Below are positions 53,023-61,657 of a stretch of 64,000 nt of DNA, in pieces (position 1 is the stretch's first letter; each line of letters opens with the position of its first letter). The position numbers and the translations under genes are program-made. The DNA lies in the NCBI GenBank assembly GCA_003164595.1, contig PLTT01000017.1, forward strand, positions 1 to 64,000, written 5' to 3'. The DNA comes from Candidatus Saccharimonadota bacterium. GTDB lineage: Bacteria; Patescibacteriota; Saccharimonadia; Saccharimonadales; UBA4665. Under the pieces are notes generated by a model, which saw nothing but the letters and a program-made list of their open reading frames with translations, had not been told where the DNA came from and searched no databases.

Positions 53023-55506
53023 TTATTCAGTGGTCTTGATGTACTCAAGTTTACCGTTTTTGGTAGTTACTTGAAGTATGTCGCCCTTGGAGTAATGCTC
53101 ATTTAATATGTCTAGCGATATCTGGTCTTCGAGGGTGTCTTGAATCAGACGCCTAAGCGGTCTGACGCCATTCTTGGCATCGTAGCCGTTGTCTAGCAGA
53201 TACTGCTTGGCTTTATTGGTCAAAACCAAACCGATACCGTGTTTTTGTAAGCGTTGGGACAATTCGTCAATTTGGATATCAATAATCTTGAAGATATTTT
53301 TCTTGGTAAGAGCATGGAAGACTATCGTTTTATCAATACGGTTGAGGAGCTCGGGACGTAGTGACTTTTTGAGTTCTGCAAAAACTTTATCTTTATTGGC
53401 TTCATGCAATTTGGTCAAATCCTTAAGATCATCATCGGTCGAGGCTTGGAACCCAAGTGAAGCTTCTTTTTGGAGCTTTTCAGCCCCAATATTACTGGTC
53501 ATGATAATTATCGAGTTGGTAAAATCAATGCGACGAGCTTTGGCATCTGTAAGATAACCGTCTTCGAGGATCTGCAAAAGCATATTGAAAACATCTGGGT
53601 GGGCTTTTTCGATTTCATCGAATAGTACCAAGCTATAGGGCTGACGGCGGATTTTGTCGGTTAATTGACCACCGTCATCATAGCCAACATAACCAGCTGG
53701 AGCGCCTACGAGTCGGGATATATTATGGTGTTCAGCAAACTCACTCATATCGATCTTAACTAGTGCCGACTCGCTGCCAAAGAATTCTCTAGCCAGCACT
53801 CGGGCCAATTCGGTCTTACCCACGCCGGTTGGGCCGAGGAATATAAATGAGCCAATCGGTCGGTTGGCACTACCAACGCCAATTCTATTACGTCTAATAG
53901 CTTTAGAGACTGCCGTTACGGCTTCCTCTTGACCAATGACATATTTACCGAGGCTTTTTTCTAGGTTAAGCAAGTACTTGGCTTCTGCCCTGATCACTTT
54001 TGATACTGGCACACCGGTAATTCGGGCTACGACTGCCGCAACATCATCACTGGTCAATGCCATTTTTTTGGTAGCCTTTGCGCTAGAAGATAATTTAGAA
54101 AGCTCCTTATTGATCTGGCTAGCCCTTGTCTTGAATCGGGCAGCTCGTTCATAATCCTCACCGTCAACAGCATCATCGATCCGGGTATTAACCAGCTTTA
54201 ACTCTTTTTGGAGCTTGCGCACCTCAGGAGAAGTCTTTACCTTGTTCACTCTAAGATGAGCCGAAGCTTCATCCATTAGGTCGATAGCCTTGTCCGGCAT
54301 AAAGCGTTCGTTAATGTATCTATCTGAAAAATTAACTATATCGCCTAGAACTTCGTCGGTAATTGTTACGCCGTGAAACGCTTCGTAGTGTTTGCGCAAA
54401 CCTTTTAGGATTGATAATGTTTCAGCCGTAGTGGCTTCAGGAACTTGAATCGGCTGGAAACGTCGTTCCAGGGCCATATCTTTTTCAATGTGCTTTGTAT
54501 ATTCGGCGGTAGTTGTGGCGCCAATAACTTGAATTTTACCCCTTGCTAGTGATGGCTTGAGAATATTGCCAGCATCCATTGCGCCCTCGGCTGCGCCAGC
54601 ACCAACAATCAAATGCAGTTCATCAATAAATACAATCGTATTACTGTCATTCTCAAGTTCAGAAAGTACCTTCTTTAGCCTTTCTTCAAATTCGCCTCTA
54701 TATTTGGTCCCGGCAATCATGCCAGCTAGATCTAAAACTACGATTCTTTTATCTATAAGGCTGTCGGGAACGTCTTCGGTAATAATGCGTTGAGCCAAGC
54801 CCTCGACTATGGCAGTCTTGCCCACTCCGGGTTCGCCAATTAAGACTGGGTTGTTCTTGGTGCGCCGATTTAGAATAGTAATCACTCGGCCAATTTGTGC
54901 CTCCCTGCCGACAACCGGATCGAGCTTGCCTTCTTTGGCCTGGGCTGTTAGATCAGTCCCATAAAAATCGAGGGCTGTTTTTCGAGCTTTCCTGGCCGGT
55001 GCCCTTCGACGAGTGGCCGGTTCTGAGGAGGAACCGTCGTATTGCTGACGATTTAGGAATTGCTCAAGCTCGCCAAGTAACGAGTCAATATCGACATTAA
55101 GTTCTCGCAACAGAATTGATGCTCGTGAGTTTTTTTGCGTTAGTATACTGTAGAGGATGTGTTCTGTGCCGCAAAAGTCTTGGTTATAATCTTGGGCAAC
55201 ATCATATGCCATTTTTAGAGTTAATTTGGCGGTTTCGCTCAATCCCTTTGAACCCATATTGATTACCAAAGTCTTGGCATTAACATTCATTGCCAATCGG
55301 GCGCGGTCTAAAGTTACGCCAGCACCTTCCAGAATTTTTGAGCCGATTGAGCTGTCTTGTGCCAGCAGGCCGAGCAGTAAATGCTCAGTACCTATATAAG
55401 CACTGCCGGTAGTACGAGCAATAGCATCAGCATGCTTAAGACTGCTTAGAGCATTGTCTGTCAAAAAGTTTAAAAATTCTTGGAAATCGGGTGATTGTGG
55501 CATCAT
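53023..55506 (-). CDS. clpC: ClpC-type AAA+ unfoldase
   Basis: The 827-aa Hsp100 protein has a double Clp-N domain ([40 protein letters not shown]), AAA+ 1 with Walker [10 protein letters not shown] and Walker [14 protein letters not shown], a short UVR-like middle segment ([20 protein letters not shown]), and AAA+ 2 with Walker [10 protein letters not shown] and [20 protein letters not shown]. The C-terminal D2-small domain has [17 protein letters not shown]. The short middle domain favours ClpC over ClpB. It would feed unfolded substrates to ClpP; both genes carry a CIRCE operator. Two adjacent ATGs (55506, 55503) are possible starts. Confidence 0.95.
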   Translation of the reverse strand: MMPQSPDFQEFLNFLTDNALSSLKHADAIARTTGSAYIGTEHLLLGLLAQDSSIGSKILEGAGVTLDRARLAMNVNAKTLVINMGSKGLSETAKLTLKMAYDVAQDYNQDFCGTEHILYSILTQKNSRASILLRELNVDIDSLLGELEQFLNRQQYDGSSSEPATRRRAPARKARKTALDFYGTDLTAQAKEGKLDPVVGREAQIGRVITILNRRTKNNPVLIGEPGVGKTAIVEGLAQRIITEDVPDSLIDKRIVVLDLAGMIAGTKYRGEFEERLKKVLSELENDSNTIVFIDELHLIVGAGAAEGAMDAGNILKPSLARGKIQVIGATTTAEYTKHIEKDMALERRFQPIQVPEATTAETLSILKGLRKHYEAFHGVTITDEVLGDIVNFSDRYINERFMPDKAIDLMDEASAHLRVNKVKTSPEVRKLQKELKLVNTRIDDAVDGEDYERAARFKTRASQINKELSKLSSSAKATKKMALTSDDVAAVVARITGVPVSKVIRAEAKYLLNLEKSLGKYVIGQEEAVTAVSKAIRRNRIGVGSANRPIGSFIFLGPTGVGKTELARVLAREFFGSESALVKIDMSEFAEHHNISRLVGAPAGYVGYDDGGQLTDKIRRQPYSLVLFDEIEKAHPDVFNMLLQILEDGYLTDAKARRIDFTNSIIIMTSNIGAEKLQKEASLGFQASTDDDLKDLTKLHEANKDKVFAELKKSLRPELLNRIDKTIVFHALTKKNIFKIIDIQIDELSQRLQKHGIGLVLTNKAKQYLLDNGYDAKNGVRPLRRLIQDTLEDQISLDILNEHYSKGDILQVTTKNGKLEYIKTTE

Positions 55507-55550
55507 TATTGGCTTGTCTCGCTTTCTATTAAGTATAATAGCCTACTACC

Positions 55551-55579
55551 ATAATAGCCAACTAGCACTCACTAGTCAA
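55551..55579 (-). promoter_or_regulatory. Promoter of clpC
   Basis: On the minus strand TTGACT (55574-55579) and TATTAT (55551-55556) are exactly 17 bp apart, giving a leader of about 38 nt. The -35 is embedded in the CIRCE element, as at clpP. Confidence 0.7.
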
Positions 55580-55588
55580 GAGTGCTAA
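55562..55588. promoter_or_regulatory. CIRCE element (HrcA operator) at clpC
   Basis: The plus strand reads CTAGCACTC, nine bases, GAGTGCTAA: CIRCE with one mismatch to TTAGCACTC-N9-GAGTGCTAA. It overlaps the -35 and spacer of the clpC promoter. Together with the copy at clpP it defines a small HrcA-type heat-shock regulon for the ClpCP protease. Confidence 0.88.
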
Positions 55589-55598
55589 TTAATGATTT

Positions 55599-57047
55599 TT
55601 AAACCGCTGCAATAACAGGGGTACTTTTACCGACTGGGAGCTTCTTTTGCTTGATTACAAAGAAAGCTAAAATGCTAGCTGACAGGGCAAAACAGGATGC
55701 CAGATAAAAAGCTGCGTGGAAACCGTGAACTGTAGCAGCATTTCTAGCGGCTAGATCTTTAATTTTGCTGTGGCTCAGGAATAGTGCTGTCGAGGAAGCT
55801 GATACGCCCGTGATAATTGCTAGTCCTAGTGATCCGCCAATTTGCTGTGACGTATTAACCAACCCTGATGCCAAGCCCGAAAGATGACCTGCAATGCCAG
55901 AAGTGGCAGCAACCAGTAGTGAAACGAAAGTAAAGCCTAGGCCGGCAGCCATGACAAGAAGACCAGGCAAAACATGAGTAAAGTAACTACCATTAACTGG
56001 AACGTGAGCTAGCATGAATAACCCGGCAGCGGTCACTATCGGAGCAACAATAAGTATTGGCTTATAACCAATTCGCTTAATAAGCCTAGGGGCTATGGTG
56101 GCACCGGCTGCTATCACAAATGGCATCGGCAGAAAACTCAAGCCGGTTCTTGAAGGCGAATATCCCAAAACATCTTGGATATAAAGTGATACGAAGAAAA
56201 ACACCGAGAACATTCCAGCCGCCGTAAACAGCTGAATAAGATTCGCACCAGAAACATTTCTAATCTTGAATATTCTTAGTGGCACAAGCGGATGCTTAAC
56301 TTTCATTTCATTAATAACGAATGCTACAAGTAGGGCAATACTTATACCAAAGTAAGCTAGGGTTGAATGTGCCGTCCAGCCCTGGACAGGAGCTTTGACA
56401 AGTCCATAAACTAATAACATTAGGCCGGAGGTAACCAAAGCTGCACCCGGTAAATCAAGGGCATTATCTCGCTCCTCAGCTTCGTGAACGGGTACAATTC
56501 GCCAAGCCATGGCGAAAACAAATATTCCGATTGGGACATTGATGAAAAAGTTCCAGCGCCAACCTAGGTACTGCGTCAAAACCCCGCCCAGTAGTAGTCC
56601 AACGGCTGCGCCACCAGAGGCTACTGCACCCCAGACCGATAAGGCTAGGTTGCGTTCGTGACCTTCTTTATAGGTAACCAGAACTATTGATAAAGCAGCT
56701 GGAGACATGAAAGCAGCCGCTAAACCTTGCAGAGCCCTAAAGGATATCAACATACCGCCGGAGTGAGATAGGCCATCGATTAACGAGATAACTGAAAAAG
56801 CCGTAACGCCTATTAGAAACATTTTCCTACGGCCATATAGGTCAGCAGCTCGTCCACCGAGCAATAAGAATCCGCCAAAAGCTAGAGTATAGGCGGTAAC
56901 GATCCACTGCAGACTAGTCGGACTCAACGCAAAGGCGCTTTGGACTTTAGGCAACATCACATTAACGATTGATGAATCCAAAACCACCATAAATTGGGCA
57001 GTTGCTAGCAGTATCAGTATCAGCCAGTGATTGGTTTTCTTTGTCAT
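55599..57047 (-). CDS. MFS drug:H+ antiporter, DHA2 (EmrB/QacA) family
   Basis: The 482-aa protein has about 14 membrane helices. Motifs are FMVVLDSSIVNVMLPK (motif D1 of the DHA2 family), GRAADLYGRRKMFLIGV (motif A), and ALSVWGAVASGGAAVGLLLG with GWRWNFFINVPIG (motif C area). Such exporters remove drugs or dyes using the proton gradient. The substrate is not predictable. The start has a TGAGGA Shine-Dalgarno, and a strong promoter precedes it. Its stop codon is 11 nt from the clpC CIRCE, and no terminator was seen there. Confidence 0.92.
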   Translation of the reverse strand: MTKKTNHWLILILLATAQFMVVLDSSIVNVMLPKVQSAFALSPTSLQWIVTAYTLAFGGFLLLGGRAADLYGRRKMFLIGVTAFSVISLIDGLSHSGGMLISFRALQGLAAAFMSPAALSIVLVTYKEGHERNLALSVWGAVASGGAAVGLLLGGVLTQYLGWRWNFFINVPIGIFVFAMAWRIVPVHEAEERDNALDLPGAALVTSGLMLLVYGLVKAPVQGWTAHSTLAYFGISIALLVAFVINEMKVKHPLVPLRIFKIRNVSGANLIQLFTAAGMFSVFFFVSLYIQDVLGYSPSRTGLSFLPMPFVIAAGATIAPRLIKRIGYKPILIVAPIVTAAGLFMLAHVPVNGSYFTHVLPGLLVMAAGLGFTFVSLLVAATSGIAGHLSGLASGLVNTSQQIGGSLGLAIITGVSASSTALFLSHSKIKDLAARNAATVHGFHAAFYLASCFALSASILAFFVIKQKKLPVGKSTPVIAAV

Positions 57048-57089
57048 TTTTCCTCACGCCCCTCTTTTAATTTCTAAATCAGTCTCTAC

Positions 57090-57118
57090 AGTCTAACTTT
57101 GACTTCTTGTACTGTCAA
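57090..57118 (-). promoter_or_regulatory. Promoter of the MFS exporter
   Basis: On the minus strand TTGACA (57113-57118), 17 bp, TAGACT (57090-57095). A TTGAC...GTCAA inverted repeat overlaps the -35 and could be an operator for an unlinked regulator. Leader of about 35 nt. Confidence 0.7.
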
Positions 57119-57152
57119 CTTAACGAGACGCAATCTTCGGATAGTAGTGCTA

Positions 57153-58328
57153 TTATTCGCCGTGCTCTTCTATAGCTTCTAGAAGGCTGCTTTCCAGTTG
57201 TTCTTTTTTCTTGAGTTTTGGCACTTTTGGCAGATCAACAATGGTGGCTTCCCTCTCGGTTACGGCCTCGGGTGCTGGCTGCTCAGTAGACTTATCAGAC
57301 TCAATATCAAGCTCGTAGCCCGTTAACTTGCTTGCTAGCCGAACATTTTGTCCGCCCTTACCGATAGCAATACTGAGTTGGTCTTCAGGTACCAAAACGG
57401 TTGCTTTCTTATTTGCCTCATGTAAAATAACTTTTTTAACTACTGTTGGACTAAGAGCATTGATAATATATGTCGCTGTGTCTTCGTTCCAAACAACAAT
57501 ATCAATTTTTTCTTGCTCACCGGTCTCGCTCATAACCGCGTTAACTCTTGTGCCATGGCCACCTACGAAAGTGCCAACTGGGTCAACGCCTGGAACTGTG
57601 GAGCTTACAGCCAGTTTTGTCCTGACTCCAGCTTCACGGGCGATAGCTTTAATCTCAACGGCCCCACTCTCCATTTCGGGTACTTCTGCCATGAACAAGC
57701 ATTCTATGAATTTCTCGCTTGCTCGACTGACAACCAGTTGTGGCCCACGAAAACCGCGCTCCACGTCTTTTAGGAAAACTTTAATACGCTGACCAGGATA
57801 ATAACGTTCGCTTTGGATCTGTTCGCTGCGAGGCATGATGCCCTGGGCTCGACCCAAATCAACGCGGACAATATTAGCTTCAACGCGAGCCACCATACCA
57901 TTGATCAAGGTACCTATCTTGTCTTCATACTCTTCCATGATTATTTCACGCTCAGCTTCCCTGAGACGCTGCAAGATAACTTGCTTAGCGGTCTGGGCAG
58001 CAACACGACCAAAGGTGGATACTTTTTGGTGGACTTCAATTTCGTCACCAATCTTAGCGTTTTTCTTCATAACCTGAGCTTCGGGCAGTGAAATCTCATA
58101 AGCAGGTTGAGTTACTTCATCAACAACTTCCTTGGCAACATAGGCGTCGACATCACCGGTATTCAAATTCATTGTTATTCTAATTTCCTGTTCACGCTCA
58201 CCATAATCACGGCGGTAAGCTGCAGCAAGAGCCTGCTCAACAACTTCTTGAACTGTGTCTTCGGGTAAATTTTTCTCTTCGGCTATGGTCTTTATTGCCA
58301 AGGCCAATTGTTTCATATCAAGTTCCAT
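57153..58328 (-). CDS. nusA: Transcription termination/antitermination factor NusA
   Basis: The 391-aa protein has the N-terminal RNAP-binding domain (KQLALAIKTIAEEKNLPEDT, VVEQALAAAYRRDYGERE), an S1 domain (GTLINGMVARVEANIVRVDL, RGFRGPQLVVSRASEKFIEC), and KH1/KH2 (EAGVRTKLAVSSTVPGVDPV, ATVLVPEDQLSIAIGKGGQN). It lacks the acidic-repeat domains of E. coli NusA, as in most Gram-positives. It modulates pausing and termination. A terminator-like hairpin stands in its own leader. The start has a GAAAGGA Shine-Dalgarno. Confidence 0.97.
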   Translation of the reverse strand: MELDMKQLALAIKTIAEEKNLPEDTVQEVVEQALAAAYRRDYGEREQEIRITMNLNTGDVDAYVAKEVVDEVTQPAYEISLPEAQVMKKNAKIGDEIEVHQKVSTFGRVAAQTAKQVILQRLREAEREIIMEEYEDKIGTLINGMVARVEANIVRVDLGRAQGIMPRSEQIQSERYYPGQRIKVFLKDVERGFRGPQLVVSRASEKFIECLFMAEVPEMESGAVEIKAIAREAGVRTKLAVSSTVPGVDPVGTFVGGHGTRVNAVMSETGEQEKIDIVVWNEDTATYIINALSPTVVKKVILHEANKKATVLVPEDQLSIAIGKGGQNVRLASKLTGYELDIESDKSTEQPAPEAVTEREATIVDLPKVPKLKKKEQLESSLLEAIEEHGE

Positions 58329-58377
58329 AATCTTATTCCTTTCGTTAATATCTCAAAATTTGTTGCCCACACCTTAT

Positions 58378-58403
58378 GAAAAAATCCGACCTGGCGGCCG
58401 GAT
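58378..58403 (-). terminator. Terminator-like hairpin in the nusA leader
   Basis: On the minus strand an 8-bp stem (ATCCGGCC with GGTCGGAT, one G-U pair) closes a 4-nt loop (GCCA) and is followed by six U. It is placed between the nusA promoter and the nusA start. There is no upstream minus-strand gene that it could serve, so premature termination or attenuation of nusA is the natural reading. Confidence 0.65.
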
Positions 58404-58418
58404 CATCTACTATAATAA

Positions 58419-58447
58419 AGTATAGCGTCAATGAGTCACTAAATCAA
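58419..58447 (-). promoter_or_regulatory. Promoter of nusA
   Basis: On the minus strand TTGATT (58442-58447), 17 bp, TATACT (58419-58424). Transcription would begin about 10 nt before the leader hairpin. It is divergent from, and just outside, the M1 peptidase promoter. Confidence 0.6.
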
Positions 58448-58453
58448 TAATAA

Positions 58454-58462
58454 TGCTAGAAT
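58454..58462 (+). promoter_or_regulatory. Extended -10 of the M1 aminopeptidase gene, leaderless spacing
   Basis: The plus strand reads TGC-TAGAAT, an extended -10 with five of six consensus bases. It ends 7 nt before the ATG at 58470, so the mRNA should be leaderless. No Shine-Dalgarno is present. Confidence 0.6.
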
Positions 58463-58469
58463 ATTGTGA

Positions 58470-61022
58470 ATGGGTAAACGAATGCGCCGATTATATGACC
58501 AATTTCATCCTAGTACCTACGACTTAGAGCTGTCGGTAGATGATAAAACCATGTTATTCAGTGGCAGTGTTCTAATCACCGGCCAAAAAGTTGGTAGGCC
58601 GAGTCAAAGGTTGACTTTTCATCAAAAGAATCTCAATTTTGAACATGTAACAATTAGCCGCCTGGTTAAAGGTAAAACCGAAAAAATTAAGATCGTACGC
58701 ATCAACAAACATAATAAATTTGACGAGGTTAGATTGCACACCGAGCAAATGCTATATCCTGGGCAATATAGCGTGAGCATTAAATTTGATGGCAAGATCA
58801 GCCGCCAGATGAACGGTATCTACCCAAGTTACTTCGAACAAAAAAAAGTCCAGAAGACCATTCTTGCTACCCAGTTTGAAAGTCATCATGCTAGGGAGGC
58901 CTTCCCGTGTATAGACGAGCCAGAGGCCAAGGCTACCTTTGATTTTAGGATTACTACCCCAGAGTCTAAAACCATAATCGCCAACACTCCGATTCAGTCG
59001 CAAAGGACAGATAAGACCTGCATTGTCACCACATTTGAAACAACTCCGAAAATGTCGACCTATTTACTAGCGTTTGTCTACGGCGACATTGATTTTATTG
59101 AAGCCAAAACCTCAAGCGGTATAGTCGTCCGCTCCTATGCTACCGCAGCAAACGTAAAACATACCAGCTTTGCCTTAGAATGTGCGGTTAAAATGCTGGA
59201 ATTTTACAATGATTATTTCGGGATTGATTATCCGCTGGCCAAATGTGATCTAGTTGCCTTACCGGATTTTGCCTCTGGAGCTATGGAAAACTGGGGTTGT
59301 ATAACCTTTCGAGAGCAAGCACTACTAGTTGACCCAAAAAATACTTCTCTTATAACCAAACAATACGTGGCCTTAGTGGTCGCTCACGAATTGGCACACC
59401 AATGGTTCGGTAATCTAGTTACCATGCGCTGGTGGACTGACCTTTGGCTCAACGAAGGTTTTGCTAGTTGGATTGAGTACTTAGCAGTTGATAAATTATT
59501 TCCAGAGTGGGACGTGTGGACACAATTTATTAGTGACGAACAAGAGCAAGGACTGCGCCCTGATTCGCTGCGTAACACCCATGCTGTTGAAGTCCCCATA
59601 AATCACCCTGATGAAATTCGAACAATTTTCGACAGTATTAGTTATCAAAAGGGTAGCTGCGTAATTAACATGTTACACAAGTATCTAGGAGCCGATACAT
59701 TTCGTAACGGGCTCCGGAGTTATCTAAAAACCCACGAATACGGCAATACTGATACCGTTGACTTATGGAGTGCTCTAGAAAAAGATTCACGAAAACCAGT
59801 AAAGAGGTTTATGCATGCCTGGACTTCTCAGGCTGGCTTCCCAATTATTCATGCCAAAATCAATGACAATAATATTGAACTTGAACAACAACGTTTTTTC
59901 CTAGACCCGATGATTAAACAAGATGCTACTACCTGGCCGATCGATCTTGAGCCCAGTGAAGCGCTAGGAATAGAAATTTTTGATCAGAAGAAAATGACAA
60001 TAAAATTGCCGAAGAAAGTCTCAGCTCCGATATTCAATCATAGTCGTTTCGGATACTACCGGGTTGCTTATGACTCGACTTACCTCGAGATCTTGACTGC
60101 CGACATCCTCAGCGGTAAGGTGTCTCCCCTAGATAGACTAGGTATTCTAAGTGATAGTAGTGAGGCGGCTAAAGCCGGACATCTTAAAACAGTAGGCGTA
60201 CTCAAACTTTTGCAGGCCTATGAGCATGAAGACAGTACGGTCGTTTGGGATATTATTGCCAGTTTAATCGGTAATATTAAGTCGGTAATGGATGAGGAAG
60301 CCCTGCGCGAAGCTATGAAGCCTTTTGTCGCTGAGCTGGTTAGTAAACAGCTAGCGAGATTAGGCTGGGAAATACAAAAGGATGAGAGTTACTTTGACAG
60401 TCTGCTGCGCCCGACAATCCTCGGAATGGCCGCCAGTGCTGATGAACCAGGAGTTCTAAAAACTGCCAGGGACTTATTTAATACGGCGACGAAACCTGAA
60501 GATATTCACCCAGACGTTCGTGGAATAGTTTTTGGCACAATTGCCAGGACCGGTTATGGGACAGATTTTGATAAACTATTGGAAATGTACAAAAAAACTA
60601 AAAATAGCGAAGATAAGATCGTTTTGGCCGGCGCTCTAACTGGGTTTAAACACAAAGAACAGATACAAGCAGCTTTGGATACAATCACTACTGACACAGT
60701 CAAACTACAGGACGTAGGTTACTGGGTTGGCTATAGTTTCATGAATCATCACGCCAAGAAGCAAACCTGGGACTGGATGGTTGAGCATTGGGATTGGCTT
60801 CAAACAAACCTCGGATCAGACCTAAGTTTCTACCGCTTTCCAAACTATGCTGCCAGAGGATTTAGTAATGAAAGTTTTCTACCCATATACAAAGAGTTCT
60901 TCAATGCCCACATGAGCCAAGCCTTTGAGCGATCAGTGGCTCAAGGCGTCGAAACAATTGAATGGCATGTTGCTTGGCAAAAACGCGACATCGAATCGAT
61001 AAAGAAATTCTTTAAGATGTAA
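58470..61022 (+). CDS. M1-family zinc aminopeptidase
   Basis: The 850-aa protein is an M1 metallopeptidase (aminopeptidase N / ERAP1-like). The substrate-anchoring GAMENWG is near residue 270. The zinc site is His306-Glu-x-x-His310 with the second Glu at 329 (HELAHQWFGN...LNEGF), spaced correctly. The N-terminal beta domain and C-terminal helical ERAP1-like domain (from about residue 500) are complete. No signal peptide is seen, so it is probably cytosolic and recycles peptides. It converges on rplS. Confidence 0.95.
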   Translation: MGKRMRRLYDQFHPSTYDLELSVDDKTMLFSGSVLITGQKVGRPSQRLTFHQKNLNFEHVTISRLVKGKTEKIKIVRINKHNKFDEVRLHTEQMLYPGQYSVSIKFDGKISRQMNGIYPSYFEQKKVQKTILATQFESHHAREAFPCIDEPEAKATFDFRITTPESKTIIANTPIQSQRTDKTCIVTTFETTPKMSTYLLAFVYGDIDFIEAKTSSGIVVRSYATAANVKHTSFALECAVKMLEFYNDYFGIDYPLAKCDLVALPDFASGAMENWGCITFREQALLVDPKNTSLITKQYVALVVAHELAHQWFGNLVTMRWWTDLWLNEGFASWIEYLAVDKLFPEWDVWTQFISDEQEQGLRPDSLRNTHAVEVPINHPDEIRTIFDSISYQKGSCVINMLHKYLGADTFRNGLRSYLKTHEYGNTDTVDLWSALEKDSRKPVKRFMHAWTSQAGFPIIHAKINDNNIELEQQRFFLDPMIKQDATTWPIDLEPSEALGIEIFDQKKMTIKLPKKVSAPIFNHSRFGYYRVAYDSTYLEILTADILSGKVSPLDRLGILSDSSEAAKAGHLKTVGVLKLLQAYEHEDSTVVWDIIASLIGNIKSVMDEEALREAMKPFVAELVSKQLARLGWEIQKDESYFDSLLRPTILGMAASADEPGVLKTARDLFNTATKPEDIHPDVRGIVFGTIARTGYGTDFDKLLEMYKKTKNSEDKIVLAGALTGFKHKEQIQAALDTITTDTVKLQDVGYWVGYSFMNHHAKKQTWDWMVEHWDWLQTNLGSDLSFYRFPNYAARGFSNESFLPIYKEFFNAHMSQAFERSVAQGVETIEWHVAWQKRDIESIKKFFKM

Positions 61023-61081
61023 TCTTTTATAGATTATAGAAGAACCCGATTTGGGTAAGTTTATAATTAGTCGTTGGGTTA

Positions 61082-61582
61082 TTATGCTGCTGGAACTTCG
61101 GCAACAACAACTTTGTCATCGATGTTGGTTTTAGCTGGCTCGACCACTGGAGATTCAGTAGTAACATCCACTTGAGGAGCCTCAGCCTTAACCTCTACGA
61201 CTGGTTCTGGTATCTCATTAACTTTATCACGGTCAAAGTCTACGCCAGTTAAACGAGCTGATTTACCAGTACGCTCTCGCATGTAAGTCAGGTAATTACG
61301 TCGAACTTTGCTACGCTTGGTAACTTCAACCTTGGTGACTAGTGGGCTGTGAAGAAGAAAACTCTTTTCAACTCCAATGCCACTGGCAATACGTCGGACG
61401 GTAATTTTACTAGTGTGACTACCCTTACGGTCAGTTCGAATAACTAGTCCTTGGAAAACCTGGACACGCTCCTTATTACCTTCGCGGATTTTTTGGTGAA
61501 CTTTAACAGTGTCACCGGAACGTACATCAACGACCTGTGGTTTCTTATACTTTTCCTCAATTTTCTGAATAACTGATTGCAT
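61082..61582 (-). CDS. rplS: 50S ribosomal protein bL19 with C-terminal tail
   Basis: Residues 1-112 are a normal bL19 (VRSGDTVKVHQKIREGNKER, VQVFQGLVIRTDRKGSHTSK, TVRRIASGIGVEKSFLLHSP, VRRNYLTYMRERTGKSARL). The remaining ~50 residues are an acidic Val/Glu/Pro-rich extension. It lies at the intersubunit interface. The usual neighbours rpsP, rimM and trmD are not present. Confidence 0.95.
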   Translation of the reverse strand: MQSVIQKIEEKYKKPQVVDVRSGDTVKVHQKIREGNKERVQVFQGLVIRTDRKGSHTSKITVRRIASGIGVEKSFLLHSPLVTKVEVTKRSKVRRNYLTYMRERTGKSARLTGVDFDRDKVNEIPEPVVEVKAEAPQVDVTTESPVVEPAKTNIDDKVVVAEVPAA

Positions 61583-61657
61583 ATCTGGTTGATTTTACAC
61601 TATTTTTTCTATCTGTGCAACCACCTTAGGGCCTATGAACGCATTAAACAAGGCAGT

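Noticed and set aside
61023-61081. Bidirectional terminator between the M1 peptidase and rplS
   Set aside because: Only a 4-bp ACCC/GGGT stem with a short, mixed tail is present, too weak to annotate.
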